A stretch of DNA of 64,000 nt, taken from Caulobacteraceae bacterium. Lineage in GTDB: Bacteria > Pseudomonadota > Alphaproteobacteria > Caulobacterales > Caulobacteraceae. Under the pieces are notes generated by a model that saw only the letters and a program-made list of their open reading frames with translations, did no database searches and was not told the DNA's origin. How positions within the stretch are numbered: position 1 is the stretch's first letter; each line of letters begins with the position of its first letter. Of the stretch, positions 35,190 to 44,734 are shown in pieces. The translations under genes and the position numbers were made by a program. Location of the stretch: positions 36,326-100,325 of the forward strand of contig JAIEQC010000005.1 in the NCBI GenBank assembly GCA_019748055.1. Reading direction: 5' to 3'.

Positions 35190-35777
35190 TTACTGGCCCG
35201 GAACCTGGACCGGCGGGGTCATGCGCGTGAAGCTCAGCGACGGCAGGGCTCCGTTCAGGCGCTGGATCACGACGTCGGTGATGTCCATGGCCGGGTTCAT
35301 CTCGATCACGGCCTCACGAGACAGCAACAGTCCGCAGCCGCGTTCCTGATAGACCGCAACCAGGATCGGGTCGGTGGCCTGGGCGATGGCGCGCAGCTGC
35401 ATGTTCAGCGTGTACTCCAGCTCGGACTGGCGCTGTGCCTCCAGCTGCTGGGCTTCACGGATTCGTTGCTGCACGGCCTGGCCGCGCTGGGCGTATTCCT
35501 GCTCCGGGATCGTGCCGCGCCCTTGTTCCAGTGCGGTGATCTCGGATTCGATGGCCTGTGCGTAAGGCTGCAGTTCCATCGACACCTGCTCAGACAGCAC
35601 GCGCATGCCGTCGCGTACCGAGTTTCCGACGGTGGACTGGGCCAGCAGCCGTTCGTTGTGGAACACGCACACGCCCGGGATCACCGGGCCGGGATTGGCG
35701 GGGCCCTGTGCCTGCGCGGCAGACTGGCCGGCGAACAGGAGGGTCAGAGCGAACGCGCCGAAAGCTACGGTCTTCAT
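35190..35777 (-). CDS. OmpH/Skp family periplasmic chaperone
   Basis: A 195-aa exported protein: signal peptide (MKTVAFGAFALTLLFAGQSAAQA) and a long helical, Gln/Glu-rich central part (residues about 60-130) that in Skp forms the coiled tentacles which cage unfolded outer-membrane proteins. FHNERLLAQSTVGNSV near the start of the mature chain and the C-terminal IEMNPAMDITDVVIQRLN block (N-P-x-x-DIT) are OmpH marks. It lies directly after bamA, 36 bp apart, the usual arrangement. Confidence 0.9.
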   Translation of the reverse strand: MKTVAFGAFALTLLFAGQSAAQAQGPANPGPVIPGVCVFHNERLLAQSTVGNSVRDGMRVLSEQVSMELQPYAQAIESEITALEQGRGTIPEQEYAQRGQAVQQRIREAQQLEAQRQSELEYTLNMQLRAIAQATDPILVAVYQERGCGLLLSREAVIEMNPAMDITDVVIQRLNGALPSLSFTRMTPPVQVPGQ

Positions 35778-35813
35778 GTCATCAAGCCTTTGAGTGGCCC
35801 CCTGTCGAGGGGT

Positions 35814-38228
35814 CTAGAACTGGGTCGACGTCGAGAAGCGGAAGTTCTCTGTCTTGTCGAACGGTTGCTGCGAGAAGGGCTGAGCGAGATCGAAACGAAT
35901 TGGCCCCATGGGCGAACGCCAATGAATGCTCACACCGAGCGCGCCACGGAAGTCCAGCTCATCATTGATTCGGGTGCTGGGAAGGCCAGTCGATGGGTCC
36001 GTCGTATAGCGTTCGTCCAGCAACCCCAGCGTTCCGACGTCGACGAAGGCGGAGGTACGAATGCCGTACTCCTCCGGCAACCCATTCGGGATGGTCAGTT
36101 CGACGGTGCCGACGACGTAGAAGTTCCCGCCGAGCGCGTCGGTGGTCAAAAGATCGCGCGGTCCCATCCCCGCCGTTTCGTACCCACGGAAGCTGTTTCC
36201 GCCCTTGAAGAAACGATCGTTGATGCGGATCGGATCGCCGGCCCAGCCGGTCACATAGCCGGTTTCGAGCCGGGCGGTGACCACCCACTCCGGCGTGATG
36301 CCGTGGAATGCCGAGACTTCCGCCTCGGTCTTAAGGTAGTTCACGTCCCCACCGATGCCTGCGAGGTCTTGCCGGAGACTGCCGCTCCAACCACGCGTAG
36401 GCCGGATCGGGTCATTTCGGCGGTCCACCAGAAGCGTGTAGCCGATCGACGAGTTCACGAACGATCCCACCTGGTCGCATAGTGCGGACGACCCTCCGGC
36501 TGCGGAGCCGCAGAAGCCGGTCGGAACGATGATTTCGTCCTCGCGGAGGAAGTAACGACCGCTGATCGCCGTGTAGCCGTTCAGCGGATACGACAGCCGC
36601 AGACCGGCGCCGGTCGAGCGATAGTCGTAGGAGGAAAACTCGCTGAGATCGAAACGTTGGTGGAACAGGTCGAAGCCGGCGCGGAGGTCGCGCCCCAGGA
36701 ACTTGGGCTCCGTGAAGCGGAAGTCGACGTTCTGGCGCAGCGAGCCCCACTCAACACGGGCGACGACGTTCTGGCCACGACCGCGGAAGTTGCTTTCCGA
36801 GACGCCGAGGTTGACGACGAAGGAGTCGTATGAGCTGAAGCCGGCGCCGACCGAAAGTTCACCGGTCGGCTGTTCTTCGACCTTGACGTTGACCACCGTT
36901 CGGTCGGGTTCAGAGCCGCGGACTTCCTCGACCGTGACGTCCTTGAAGAACCCCAGCGCCCGCAGATTGTTGCGTGAGCGTTCCAGAAGCTGACGATTGA
37001 AGGCGTCGCCTTCCGTCAGCGTAAGCTCCCGCCGGATGACCGGATCTATGGTCCGGGTGTTGCCGACGACGTTGATCCGCTCGACGTAGACCCGCTCGCC
37101 CTCGCGCACGTTGAACACCACATCCACGGTGTCCGTGTCGGGATTGACGGCGAACCGAGGTTCGATCTCCACGAAGGCGTAACCCGCCGAGCCCGCGGCA
37201 TAGGTCAGGGCGTCGGTCGCCGACTCGATCTTGTCGCTCTCGTACAGATCGCCGGACCTGAACGGCAGGATGGCGGTCAACAGATCGGTGTTCAGGCGAT
37301 CGTTCTCGGTCACCACCGAGACCTCGCCGAAATTGTACTTGTCGCCCTCGTCGACGGTCAGGGTGATGGCGAAGGCGTCGCCGGAGGGCGTCAACTCCGC
37401 CACGGCCGAAACGACGCGGAAGTCGTAGTAGCCGCGGTTGGTGTAGAAGTCCCTCAGCTGCTCGCGGTCATAATCGAGCCGGTTGGGGTCATAGTTGTCG
37501 TTCTGGCCGAAGATGCGCCACCAGGCCGACTGCTTGGTGACCATGACCTCGCGCAGGTCGTTGTCGGAGAAGGCTTCGTTGCCCAGGAAGGTGATCGACT
37601 GCAGCCCCGTTTCCGGGCCTTCATCGATCTCGAACACCACATCGACGCGGTTCTGTTCGAGACGGACGATCTTGGGCGTCACGTTCGCCGAGATGCGACC
37701 CGACAGACGATACAGTTCGACGATCTTGCCGACGTCTTCCTGAACGCGTGCGGGTGTGTATATCCCACGCGGCCGGATCGTCACTTCTTCGCGCAGCTTG
37801 TCGTCTCCGACGGAGCCGTTTCCTTCGAAGATCACCTGGTTGACGATCGGGTTCTCGACCACCTCAACGACCAGCACGCCATTCTGGACGCCCATCTGCA
37901 CGTCCGCGAAAAGGCCGGTCCGCGACAGGGCCTGGACCGCAACGTTCAGAACCACTTCGTCGACGACGTCGCCGGGACGGATCGGAAGATAAGACAGGAC
38001 CGTGGCGTCTTCGATCCGCTGATTGGCCCCGCGTACCTCGATCCTGTTGATCTGGACGCGCTCCTGGCCCGGGTCCTGCGCAACGAGGGGCGCGGGCTGA
38101 GCCGTCGGCGGCGCAGGCGGCGTCTGCTGCGCCAAAGCCGGACCGGCAAGGCCCGCGGCGATCACCAGGGCCAGAGCGCTGACGCGACCCGGAGTGCCGA
38201 AGGGGCCACGTTGGAAAGGAGAAGTCAT
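35814..38228 (-). CDS. bamA: outer membrane protein assembly factor BamA
   Basis: Core of the BAM machine that folds beta-barrel proteins into the outer membrane. The 804-aa protein has a signal peptide (ALALVIAAGLAGPALAQ), a Pro-rich linker (about residues 33-50), five POTRA repeats (for example IVELYRLSGRISANVTPKIV and VYVERINVVGNTRT) and a C-terminal 16-strand barrel ending in the terminal Phe of STSTQF. An SGSLRQDLAG stretch and FFKGGNSFRGYE (the VRGF/Y-type lid-lock motif) are seen in the barrel. The start at ATG 38228 is chosen from the signal peptide; an earlier in-frame ATG at 38315 overlaps rseP. Confidence 0.97.
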   Translation of the reverse strand: MTSPFQRGPFGTPGRVSALALVIAAGLAGPALAQQTPPAPPTAQPAPLVAQDPGQERVQINRIEVRGANQRIEDATVLSYLPIRPGDVVDEVVLNVAVQALSRTGLFADVQMGVQNGVLVVEVVENPIVNQVIFEGNGSVGDDKLREEVTIRPRGIYTPARVQEDVGKIVELYRLSGRISANVTPKIVRLEQNRVDVVFEIDEGPETGLQSITFLGNEAFSDNDLREVMVTKQSAWWRIFGQNDNYDPNRLDYDREQLRDFYTNRGYYDFRVVSAVAELTPSGDAFAITLTVDEGDKYNFGEVSVVTENDRLNTDLLTAILPFRSGDLYESDKIESATDALTYAAGSAGYAFVEIEPRFAVNPDTDTVDVVFNVREGERVYVERINVVGNTRTIDPVIRRELTLTEGDAFNRQLLERSRNNLRALGFFKDVTVEEVRGSEPDRTVVNVKVEEQPTGELSVGAGFSSYDSFVVNLGVSESNFRGRGQNVVARVEWGSLRQNVDFRFTEPKFLGRDLRAGFDLFHQRFDLSEFSSYDYRSTGAGLRLSYPLNGYTAISGRYFLREDEIIVPTGFCGSAAGGSSALCDQVGSFVNSSIGYTLLVDRRNDPIRPTRGWSGSLRQDLAGIGGDVNYLKTEAEVSAFHGITPEWVVTARLETGYVTGWAGDPIRINDRFFKGGNSFRGYETAGMGPRDLLTTDALGGNFYVVGTVELTIPNGLPEEYGIRTSAFVDVGTLGLLDERYTTDPSTGLPSTRINDELDFRGALGVSIHWRSPMGPIRFDLAQPFSQQPFDKTENFRFSTSTQF

Positions 38229-38257
38229 GCTTGGTACCGTCGGGGGCTGGCGCCGGC

Positions 38258-39487
38258 TCACGAAGCGAGCCCGCCGAGGAAGGCGAAGAGATTGAGTTTC
38301 TGAAGGTCGTTCCAAGTGGCGAACAACATCAATCCCGCCAGCAAGGCAAGACCGACGCGGAAGCCCGCTTCCTGAACCGGCGCGGGGACTGGCCGTCGCG
38401 CCACAGCCTCATAGCCGTAAAACATCAGGTGCCCCCCATCGAGAACCGGAATCGGAAGCAGATTTACAAAGCCAATTCCGATCGAAACTAAGGCGACGAA
38501 CTGAAGAAGCGTGAGGATGAGGTTGGCGCTGCGCACGCCCAGGTCGCCCTCGGACTGCACCGCCTGCTGGGTCACCCCGCCCGCGGCCTTGGCGATGCCA
38601 AGCGGACCGCTGAGCAGATCGCCGGATTCTCGTCCCGTCAGGATGCGTCCCAGATAGGTCAGGGTCGTGTCCAGGGTACTGCCGATCGCGGCCACTCCAT
38701 GCCCCAGCGCCTCGACCGGGTTCAAGCGGCGGTAGGTGAAGTCGGCGGCGCTCAGCGGGCTGAGCTCCATTCCGATCCGGGCGATGCGCACGCGGCCTGC
38801 GATCTCGTCGTTCTCCATGACCCGCTGGGGCGTGGCGGTCAGGCGCAGCGTCTCCGCGCCGCGCCGGACGTCGAACGTCAGCGCCTCGCCCGCGCTCAGC
38901 ACGACCTTGCGCGTGACCTCCTCGGCGGCGGCGACCGGCCGGCCGTCGATGGCCAGCACCAGATCGCCACGCTGGAAGCCGGCGGCGGCGGCGGGGGTGC
39001 CCGGCACGACCTGCGCCACGCGCGGGGCCGCCACCTGCTCGCCCACCCAGCTGAAGACGATCGTGAACAGCACCGCCGCGAGGATGAAGTTCGCCGCCGG
39101 GCCCGCGGCCACGATCAGGGCCCGCTGCCAGATCGGCTTGAAATGGAAATAGTCGCGCTCGGCGCCCGGGCCCCTCTCGGCGATCAGCCGCGCCTTCAGC
39201 TCGGCGAGACCGGCCTGGTCGGGCACACTGGAGGCGTCGAGGTCGCCCGAGAACTTCACGTAGCCGCCCAGCGGCAGGGCCGCGACGCGCCATTCGATGC
39301 CGTGGCGGTCCGTCCGGCTCCACAGCCGCTTGCCGAAGCCGATGGAGAACTGGTCGACCTTCACGCCGAAGGCGCGGGCGACCCAGAAGTGGCCCAGCTC
39401 GTGGATCGTCACCACCAGGCTGATGACCAGCAGGAACGGCACGACGTGCAGAAGCAGCGAGCCCGGGACGTCCAGCATGCCGTTCAC
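38258..39487 (-). CDS. rseP: RIP metalloprotease RseP (site-2 protease)
   Basis: Intramembrane zinc protease that cuts anti-sigma factors and leftover signal peptides. The 409-aa protein has the HExxH motif in TIHELGHFWVARAFGVKVD, a PDZ domain in the middle (VVPGTPAAAAGFQRGDLVLAIDG) and the second active-site segment NLLPIPVLDGGHL with the metal Asp. Four membrane helices are apparent. Start: GTG 39487 or ATG 39478; both follow GGAGGAGCG, and the choice alters only three residues. It precedes bamA by 29 bp, as in most proteobacteria. Confidence 0.96.
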   Translation of the reverse strand: MNGMLDVPGSLLLHVVPFLLVISLVVTIHELGHFWVARAFGVKVDQFSIGFGKRLWSRTDRHGIEWRVAALPLGGYVKFSGDLDASSVPDQAGLAELKARLIAERGPGAERDYFHFKPIWQRALIVAAGPAANFILAAVLFTIVFSWVGEQVAAPRVAQVVPGTPAAAAGFQRGDLVLAIDGRPVAAAEEVTRKVVLSAGEALTFDVRRGAETLRLTATPQRVMENDEIAGRVRIARIGMELSPLSAADFTYRRLNPVEALGHGVAAIGSTLDTTLTYLGRILTGRESGDLLSGPLGIAKAAGGVTQQAVQSEGDLGVRSANLILTLLQFVALVSIGIGFVNLLPIPVLDGGHLMFYGYEAVARRPVPAPVQEAGFRVGLALLAGLMLFATWNDLQKLNLFAFLGGLAS

Positions 39488-39498
39488 CGCTCCTCCGC

Positions 39499-40689
39499 TC
39501 AGATCGCCAGCCGGTCGACGATCGACCGCGCCAGGCGCCTGGCGTCCGCGTCCACGGCGAGGGCCGCGTCGCAGGCGCAGACGTCGACCGAAGCCATGTC
39601 CCCCGACGCCGCCGCTTCGAGCGTTTCGGCGACGACTGCGGCAATATTGAGAAAGGCCAGACGGCGGTCAAGAAAGGCCAGGGCCGCCACCTCGTTGGCC
39701 GCGTTGAACACGGCCGGCGCCGCCCCGCCCGCCGCCAGCGCCTCGCGCGCCAGCCGCAACGCCGGAAACGCCTCCAGATCCGGCGCTTCGAAGGTCAGGC
39801 GCCCCAGCGCCGCCAGGTCCATGCGCGGCGCGGGCCACGCCAGACGCCCGGGCCAGGCCAAGGCCACGGCGATGGGCGTCTTCATGTCCGGCAGGCCCAG
39901 CTGCGCCAGCGTGGAGCCGTCGCGGTGCTCGACCAGGCTGTGAATGATGGACTCAGGATGCACCACCACGTCCACGCGGTCGGCCGGCATGTCGAACAGA
40001 TAGGCCGCCTCGATCGTCTCCAGCCCCTTGTTCGCCAGGGTGGCGCTGTCGACGGAGATCTTGGCTCCCATGGACCACTTCGGGTGGGCCACGGCTTGCT
40101 CGGGCGTGATGTCCGCCATCTCGGCTCGCGTCCGGCCCCGGAACGGCCCGCCGGACGCGGTCAGGATCAGGCGTTCGACGCCTTCCGGCCGCCCGGCGTC
40201 GAAGACCTGGAAGATGGCGGAGTGTTCGGAATCGACCGGGATCAGCTTGCCGCCCGACGCCGCCACCCGCGCGATCAGCGCCGGGCCGCAGCAGACCAGG
40301 CTTTCCTTGTTGGCCAGCGCCAGCGTCGATCCCGTCGCAGCGGCCGCCCAGGCCGACTCCAGACCGGCGGCGCCGACGATGGCCGCCATGGTCCAGTCCA
40401 CGGGCCGAACCGCAGCCTCCACCAGCGCCCCCTGCCCGGCCGCCGCTTCGATGCCCGAGCCGTCCAGCGCGGCGCGCAGGTCTTCCAGCCGATCCTCATG
40501 CGCCGTGACCGCCAGTTTCGCCTTCCAGCGCCGGGCCTGTTCCGCCAGCAGGCCGACGTTGGCGCCGCCGGTCAGCACCTCGACCTCGTACGCGGCTGAG
40601 CCCGCCGCCTCGCTCTGGGCCATCAGGTCCAGCGTCGACGTGCCGACGGACCCGGTGGAGCCCAGGATGGAGACCCGACGGCGGATCAT
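39499..40689 (-). CDS. dxr: 1-deoxy-D-xylulose 5-phosphate reductoisomerase
   Basis: Second step of the MEP isoprenoid pathway, making 2-C-methylerythritol 4-phosphate with NADPH. The 396-aa protein shows the cofactor loop [26 protein letters not shown], the metal site [24 protein letters not shown] and [21 protein letters not shown]. It supplies precursors for UppS, whose gene is two genes upstream. Its ATG overlaps the cdsA stop by four bases. Confidence 0.98.
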   Translation of the reverse strand: MIRRRVSILGSTGSVGTSTLDLMAQSEAAGSAAYEVEVLTGGANVGLLAEQARRWKAKLAVTAHEDRLEDLRAALDGSGIEAAAGQGALVEAAVRPVDWTMAAIVGAAGLESAWAAAATGSTLALANKESLVCCGPALIARVAASGGKLIPVDSEHSAIFQVFDAGRPEGVERLILTASGGPFRGRTRAEMADITPEQAVAHPKWSMGAKISVDSATLANKGLETIEAAYLFDMPADRVDVVVHPESIIHSLVEHRDGSTLAQLGLPDMKTPIAVALAWPGRLAWPAPRMDLAALGRLTFEAPDLEAFPALRLAREALAAGGAAPAVFNAANEVAALAFLDRRLAFLNIAAVVAETLEAAASGDMASVDVCACDAALAVDADARRLARSIVDRLAI

Positions 40690-41504
40690 GCCGCGCCGTC
40701 CATCATGATCAGCCCCAACCTGGCCGCAGCCAGCACGACGGCGGCGAACATCAGCCCGTCGACCCGGTCCAGCAAGCCACCATGGCCAGGGATCAGTCCG
40801 CCGGCGTCCTTGACGCCATATCTCCGCTTAAGCGCCGATTCCCATAGATCGCCGGCCATGGTCGCCAGCGCGCCGGCCAGTCCAAGCAGCAGACCCCACA
40901 CCGGATGCGGCACGCCCAGACCGCCGGGAATGAGCATGGCCACCAGCCAACCCGCCACGGCTCCGGCGACGAGCCCGCCGACGAAGCCCGACCAGGTCTT
41001 GTTGGGTGAATAGCGCGGCCACAGCTTCGGCCCCTTAAGCAGGCTGCCGACCAGAAAGGCCATGACGTCTGCGGACCAAGCCACGACGAAAACCAGGATG
41101 GTCCAGCTCAGACCCATCCCGCTGTTCCCGTCGCGGAGCCAGATCAGCAGGATCGCGGGCCAGCCCAGGTAGAGCACGCCATAGGCCGCATCCAGGCCCT
41201 CCTGCCCGATGCGGCGCGCGAACACCCCGGCCAGGGCGGCGGCGAAGACCAGGGTCACCAAGGCGGGCGACAGGGCGACGTTGGCCGTCGCCGTCACCGC
41301 CAGCAGGGCCGCGCCGACCGCGCAGGCGATCGGGATCGGGCGCGCCGGAGCGCACATCTGGGCCCATTCCCGCGCCAGAACGGCGCAAGCGGCCAGCATG
41401 ATCGCCAGGAACCACAGGTCGCCGGCCCAGATGGCCAGCACGGCCAGCGGCGCAAGAACCAGCGCCGACACCGCGCGGAGACCGAGGTTCCTCAGCGAGG
41501 GCAT
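40686..41504 (-). CDS. cdsA: phosphatidate cytidylyltransferase
   Basis: Makes CDP-diacylglycerol, the branch point of phospholipid synthesis. The 272-aa membrane protein carries the CTP transferase signature near its C-terminus: [20 protein letters not shown] followed by LLDRVDGLM, and has eight or so hydrophobic helices. The start at ATG 41504 shares one base with the uppS stop (TGATG). The longer frame upstream is a shadow of uppS. Confidence 0.96.
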   Translation of the reverse strand: MPSLRNLGLRAVSALVLAPLAVLAIWAGDLWFLAIMLAACAVLAREWAQMCAPARPIPIACAVGAALLAVTATANVALSPALVTLVFAAALAGVFARRIGQEGLDAAYGVLYLGWPAILLIWLRDGNSGMGLSWTILVFVVAWSADVMAFLVGSLLKGPKLWPRYSPNKTWSGFVGGLVAGAVAGWLVAMLIPGGLGVPHPVWGLLLGLAGALATMAGDLWESALKRRYGVKDAGGLIPGHGGLLDRVDGLMFAAVVLAAARLGLIMMDGAA

Positions 41505-42220
41505 CAGGCGGTCACCGCGGGTCGTCCGCCATATCGTCGGTCGCGCCGCCGAAACGCCTCGACCGCCTCGCCCAGCGGCCCCTCGCCGTAGTCGGGCCAC
41601 AGCACGTCCTGGAAGACGAACTCGGCGTAGGCGGCCTCCCACAGCAGGAAGTTCGACAGCCGCGCCTCGCCCGAGGTCCGGACGATCAGGTCCACCGGCG
41701 GTCCCTCACCGGTCGACAGAGCCCGATCCATCGTGTCCTCGTCGATGGCGTCGCCCGCCTGCACCAGCTTGCGCGCCGCGTCGACGATGTCGGCGCGTCC
41801 GCCGTAGTTGAAGGCGACCTGCAGACGGAACCGGTCGTTGCCCAGCGTCTCGGCCTCGGCCCGCTCCACGATCTCGGCGATGTCGGCGGGCAGGCCTTGG
41901 CGGCGGCCCAGCACCCGCACCTTGACCCCCTCGCGCTTCAGGCGGGCCAGGTCGCTGGCGACGTAGGCGCGAACCAGCCCCATCAGGTCGGACACCTCCT
42001 CGGCCGGGCGGCGCCAATTCTCGGTCGAGAAGCCGAACACCGTCAGGCACTGGATGCCGAACTTCGGCGCCGACTGGACCGTGCGCTTCAGCGCCTGCAC
42101 GCCCTCGCGGTGACCAACGGCGCGGGGCAGGCCCCGGCGCTCGGCCCAGCGGCCGTTGCCGTCCATGATGATCGCCACATGGCGAGGGCCGAAGCCCGAG
42201 GAGAGTGCTGGGTCGCTCAT
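41504..42220 (-). CDS. uppS: (2E,6E)-farnesyl-diphosphate-specific undecaprenyl-diphosphate synthase
   Basis: Makes the C55 lipid carrier for peptidoglycan and O-antigen. The 238-aa cis-prenyltransferase has the catalytic IIMDGNGRWAERRGLPRAVGH segment with the conserved Asp, FGFSTENWRRP, and the C-terminal DLIVRTSGEARLSNFLLWE plus EFVFQDVLWPD. It lies 28 bp behind frr and one base ahead of cdsA. Confidence 0.97.
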   Translation of the reverse strand: MSDPALSSGFGPRHVAIIMDGNGRWAERRGLPRAVGHREGVQALKRTVQSAPKFGIQCLTVFGFSTENWRRPAEEVSDLMGLVRAYVASDLARLKREGVKVRVLGRRQGLPADIAEIVERAEAETLGNDRFRLQVAFNYGGRADIVDAARKLVQAGDAIDEDTMDRALSTGEGPPVDLIVRTSGEARLSNFLLWEAAYAEFVFQDVLWPDYGEGPLGEAVEAFRRRDRRYGGRPAVTA

Positions 42221-42248
42221 TCGCGGACGCGGCCGGGGCGGGACCGCC

Positions 42249-42806
42249 TCAGACCTGCATGATCTCCGCTTCCTTGGCCTTCAGGGCCTCGTCGATGCGT
42301 TTGATGGCGGCGTCGGTGTCCTTCTGGACCTCGGCCTCCATCTTCTTCTGTTCGTCCTGGCTGATGTCGGACGCCTTCTCGGCCTTCTTCAGGTCGTCGT
42401 TGGCGTCGCGGCGGACGTTGCGGACGGCGATCTTCTGCTGCTCGGCGTACTTGCCGGCCAGCTTGGCCAGGTCGCGGCGGCGCTCCTCGGTCAGCGGCGG
42501 GATCGGGATGCGCAACGTCTGACCGTCGACGACCGGGTTCAGACCCAGCCCGGCGGCGCGGATGGCCTTCTCGACCGACACCACCATGCCGCGATCCCAC
42601 ACGCTGACCGAGATCATCCGCGGCTCCGGCACGCTGATCGCGGCGACGGCGTTCAGCGGCGAGGTGGAGCCGTAGGCCTCGACCATGACGGGGTCCAACA
42701 GGCCGGCGTTGGCTCGGCCGGTACGCAGGCCGTTGAACTCGCTCTTCAGCGCTTCCACCGCCTTGTCCATGCGGTCGCGGTAGGTCTTGAGGTCAGGCTT
42801 GGCCAT
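42249..42806 (-). CDS. frr: ribosome recycling factor
   Basis: Splits post-termination ribosomes with EF-G. The 185-aa protein is a tRNA-shaped three-helix bundle; visible blocks are [38 protein letters not shown] and [19 protein letters not shown]. It is 30 bp from pyrH, in the conserved pyrH-frr order. Confidence 0.98.
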   Translation of the reverse strand: MAKPDLKTYRDRMDKAVEALKSEFNGLRTGRANAGLLDPVMVEAYGSTSPLNAVAAISVPEPRMISVSVWDRGMVVSVEKAIRAAGLGLNPVVDGQTLRIPIPPLTEERRRDLAKLAGKYAEQQKIAVRNVRRDANDDLKKAEKASDISQDEQKKMEAEVQKDTDAAIKRIDEALKAKEAEIMQV

Positions 42807-42836
42807 GGAAACTTCTCTCGCGTCTTCTTGATCTTG

Positions 42837-43577
42837 TCAGGCGGTTTTGGCGTTGCGGATGACGGTGAACGCGCCTTCGCCGCGCAGGGTCCGCCGGAAC
42901 GAGCCCTTTTCGCGGATGGAGAACACCACGATCGGGATGCCGGAGTCACGCATCAGGGCGACGGCCGAGGCGTCCATCACCTTCAGGTCGCGCGCCAGCA
43001 CGTCGTGATAAGTCAGCTCATCATATCGGGTGGCGGTCGCGTCCTTCTTTGGATCGGCGGTGTAGACGCCGTCGACGCTGGTCCCTTTCAACAGGGCGTC
43101 GCAACCCATCTCGGCCGCGCGCAGGGCGGCGCCGGAGTCGGTGGTGAAGAAAGGCGCGCCCACGCCGGCGGCGAAGATCACGACGCGGCCCTTCTCCAGA
43201 TGCCGCAGGGCGCGGCGACGCACATAGGGCTCGGCCACCGCGTTCATGACCAGGGCACTCTGGACCCGGGTCTGGACGCCGATCTTCTCCAGCGCCGCCT
43301 GCATGGCCAGGGCGTTCATGACGGTAGCCAGCATGCCCATGTAGTCGGCCGAGGCGCGGTCCATGTCGCCGGCCGCCTTGGACAGGCCGCGGAAGATGTT
43401 GCCGCCGCCGATGACCAGACAGATCTCGACGCCTTCGCGCGCGACCTCGGCCACGGCCTGGGCCACCTCGGCGACGGTCGCCATGTCGATGCCGTAGCCC
43501 TGGTCCCCCATAAGGACCTCGCCCGAGACCTTCAGCAGGACGCGCTTGTATCGGAACTCGCTGGGCGCGTCGGGCAT
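42837..43577 (-). CDS. pyrH: UMP kinase
   Basis: Phosphorylates UMP to UDP; a hexameric amino-acid-kinase-fold enzyme. The 246-aa protein has [31 protein letters not shown], the substrate loop [17 protein letters not shown] and [20 protein letters not shown]. It follows tsf after 111 bp that contain a strong hairpin, so it may be partly insulated from rpsB-tsf transcription. Confidence 0.98.
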   Translation of the reverse strand: MPDAPSEFRYKRVLLKVSGEVLMGDQGYGIDMATVAEVAQAVAEVAREGVEICLVIGGGNIFRGLSKAAGDMDRASADYMGMLATVMNALAMQAALEKIGVQTRVQSALVMNAVAEPYVRRRALRHLEKGRVVIFAAGVGAPFFTTDSGAALRAAEMGCDALLKGTSVDGVYTADPKKDATATRYDELTYHDVLARDLKVMDASAVALMRDSGIPIVVFSIREKGSFRRTLRGEGAFTVIRNAKTA

Positions 43578-43633
43578 GGGGAATCCATCGGTGGGCGGAA
43601 GGACGCCGGAATCGGCGGTCCCTTATAGACGAA

Positions 43634-43665
43634 GGGCGCGCCCGGCTTCAAAGCCCGGCGCGCCC
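43634..43665 (-). terminator. 15-bp hairpin between tsf and pyrH
   Basis: Two arms of 15 bases (43634-43648 and 43651-43665) pair with a single mismatch; the physical loop would be about TTTGAA. It begins 23 bp after the tsf stop. The transcript after it reads TTCGTCTATAAG with only a weak T-run, so it is a terminator or attenuator candidate that would leave some read-through into pyrH. Confidence 0.6.
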
Positions 43666-43688
43666 TCGGCGTTCGGCTTTTCGGCCGA

Positions 43689-44627
43689 TCAGCCCTTCAT
43701 CATCGAGGCGACTTCGTCGGCGAAGTCCGGTCCCTCGACCTTCTCGACGCCTTCACCCAGCGCCAGACGGACGAAGCCGCCGATGTGCAGGCCGGGGTTC
43801 CCCAGCGCCTTGCCCTCTTCGGCGACCAGCTGCTCGATGGTCACGTCGGGATTCATGACGAACGGCTGCTTGGTCAGCACCACGTCCTTCTGGAACTTGG
43901 CGATCTGGCCGTCGACGATCTTGGCGATCATGTTCTCCGGGCGGCCTTCTTCCTTGGCCTTCTCGGTGAGGACCTGACGTTCCTTCTCGATGGCGGCCGG
44001 GTCCAGGTCGTCGGTGTTCAGCGACAACGGGCTGGTGGCGGCCACGTGCATGGCGATCTTGCGGCCCAGCTCGCGCAGCTTGGCCTTGTCGCCCGCGCCG
44101 TGAAGCGCGACCAGCACGCCGATGCGGCCGACGCCCGGCGACACCGCGTTGTGGACGTAGGTGGCCACGACGCCTTCGTCGACCGACAGGCGGGCGGCGC
44201 GGCGCAGCTGCATGTTCTCGCCGATGGTGGCGATCATGTTGGTCACTTCGTCCTGGACGGTCTTGCCGGCTTCCAGCTCGGCGCCGTGCAGGCCCTCGAC
44301 GGTGGCGTGCTCCAGGCCCAGCTCGGCGAAGCGCTTGGCGGCGTTCTGGAACAGGTCGTTGCGGGCGACGAAGTCGGTCTCGGCGTTGAACTCGATGGCC
44401 GAGGCCACCTCGCCCGCGCCCACTTCCTTCGACGCGACGGCCACCAGGCCTTCGGCGGCGACGCGGTCGGCCTTCTTGGCGGCCTTGGACAGGCCCTTGG
44501 CGCGCAGCCAGTCGATCGCGGCTTCGATGTTGCCGTCGTTCTCCTGCAGGGCCTTCTTGCAGTCCATCATGCCGACGCCGGAGCGCTCGCGCAGTTCCTT
44601 GACGAGGGCGGCGGTGATCTCGGCCAT
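43689..44627 (-). CDS. tsf: elongation factor Ts
   Basis: Nucleotide exchange factor for EF-Tu. The 312-aa protein begins with the UBA-like domain and signature [19 protein letters not shown], then [18 protein letters not shown] and the core [18 protein letters not shown] precedes the ATG at 44627. It lies 107 bp behind rpsB, the standard order, separated by two strong hairpins. Confidence 0.98.
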   Translation of the reverse strand: MAEITAALVKELRERSGVGMMDCKKALQENDGNIEAAIDWLRAKGLSKAAKKADRVAAEGLVAVASKEVGAGEVASAIEFNAETDFVARNDLFQNAAKRFAELGLEHATVEGLHGAELEAGKTVQDEVTNMIATIGENMQLRRAARLSVDEGVVATYVHNAVSPGVGRIGVLVALHGAGDKAKLRELGRKIAMHVAATSPLSLNTDDLDPAAIEKERQVLTEKAKEEGRPENMIAKIVDGQIAKFQKDVVLTKQPFVMNPDVTIEQLVAEEGKALGNPGLHIGGFVRLALGEGVEKVEGPDFADEVASMMKG

Positions 44628-44661
44628 GTTCAGTCTCCTGTAGTCGCTTCGTATGCGGGAA

Positions 44662-44687
44662 CGGCCGGGCTGATATCAGCCCGGCCG
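44662..44687 (-). repeat. 26-base perfect palindrome in the tsf leader
   Basis: A perfect 13-bp inverted repeat with no spacer, centred on GAT|ATC (arms 44662-44674 and 44675-44687). It ends 34 bases before the tsf start. As RNA it would form a strong stem-loop close to the ribosome site; as DNA it could be an operator. Function unknown. Confidence 0.55.
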
Positions 44688-44705
44688 CGCTGTTTTGTGT
44701 CAGGC

Positions 44706-44727
44706 GCGGCCTTCGGGCGAAGGCCGC
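44706..44727 (-). terminator. hairpin after rpsB
   Basis: GCGGCCTTCG and CGAAGGCCGC pair perfectly around a 2-base centre, seven bases after the rpsB stop. The downstream transcript contains ACAAAAC but no T-run. With the palindrome at 44662 it makes a tandem stem-loop intergenic region, probably an attenuator or mRNA-end stabiliser. Confidence 0.5.
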
Positions 44728-44734
44728 AGGGCGA

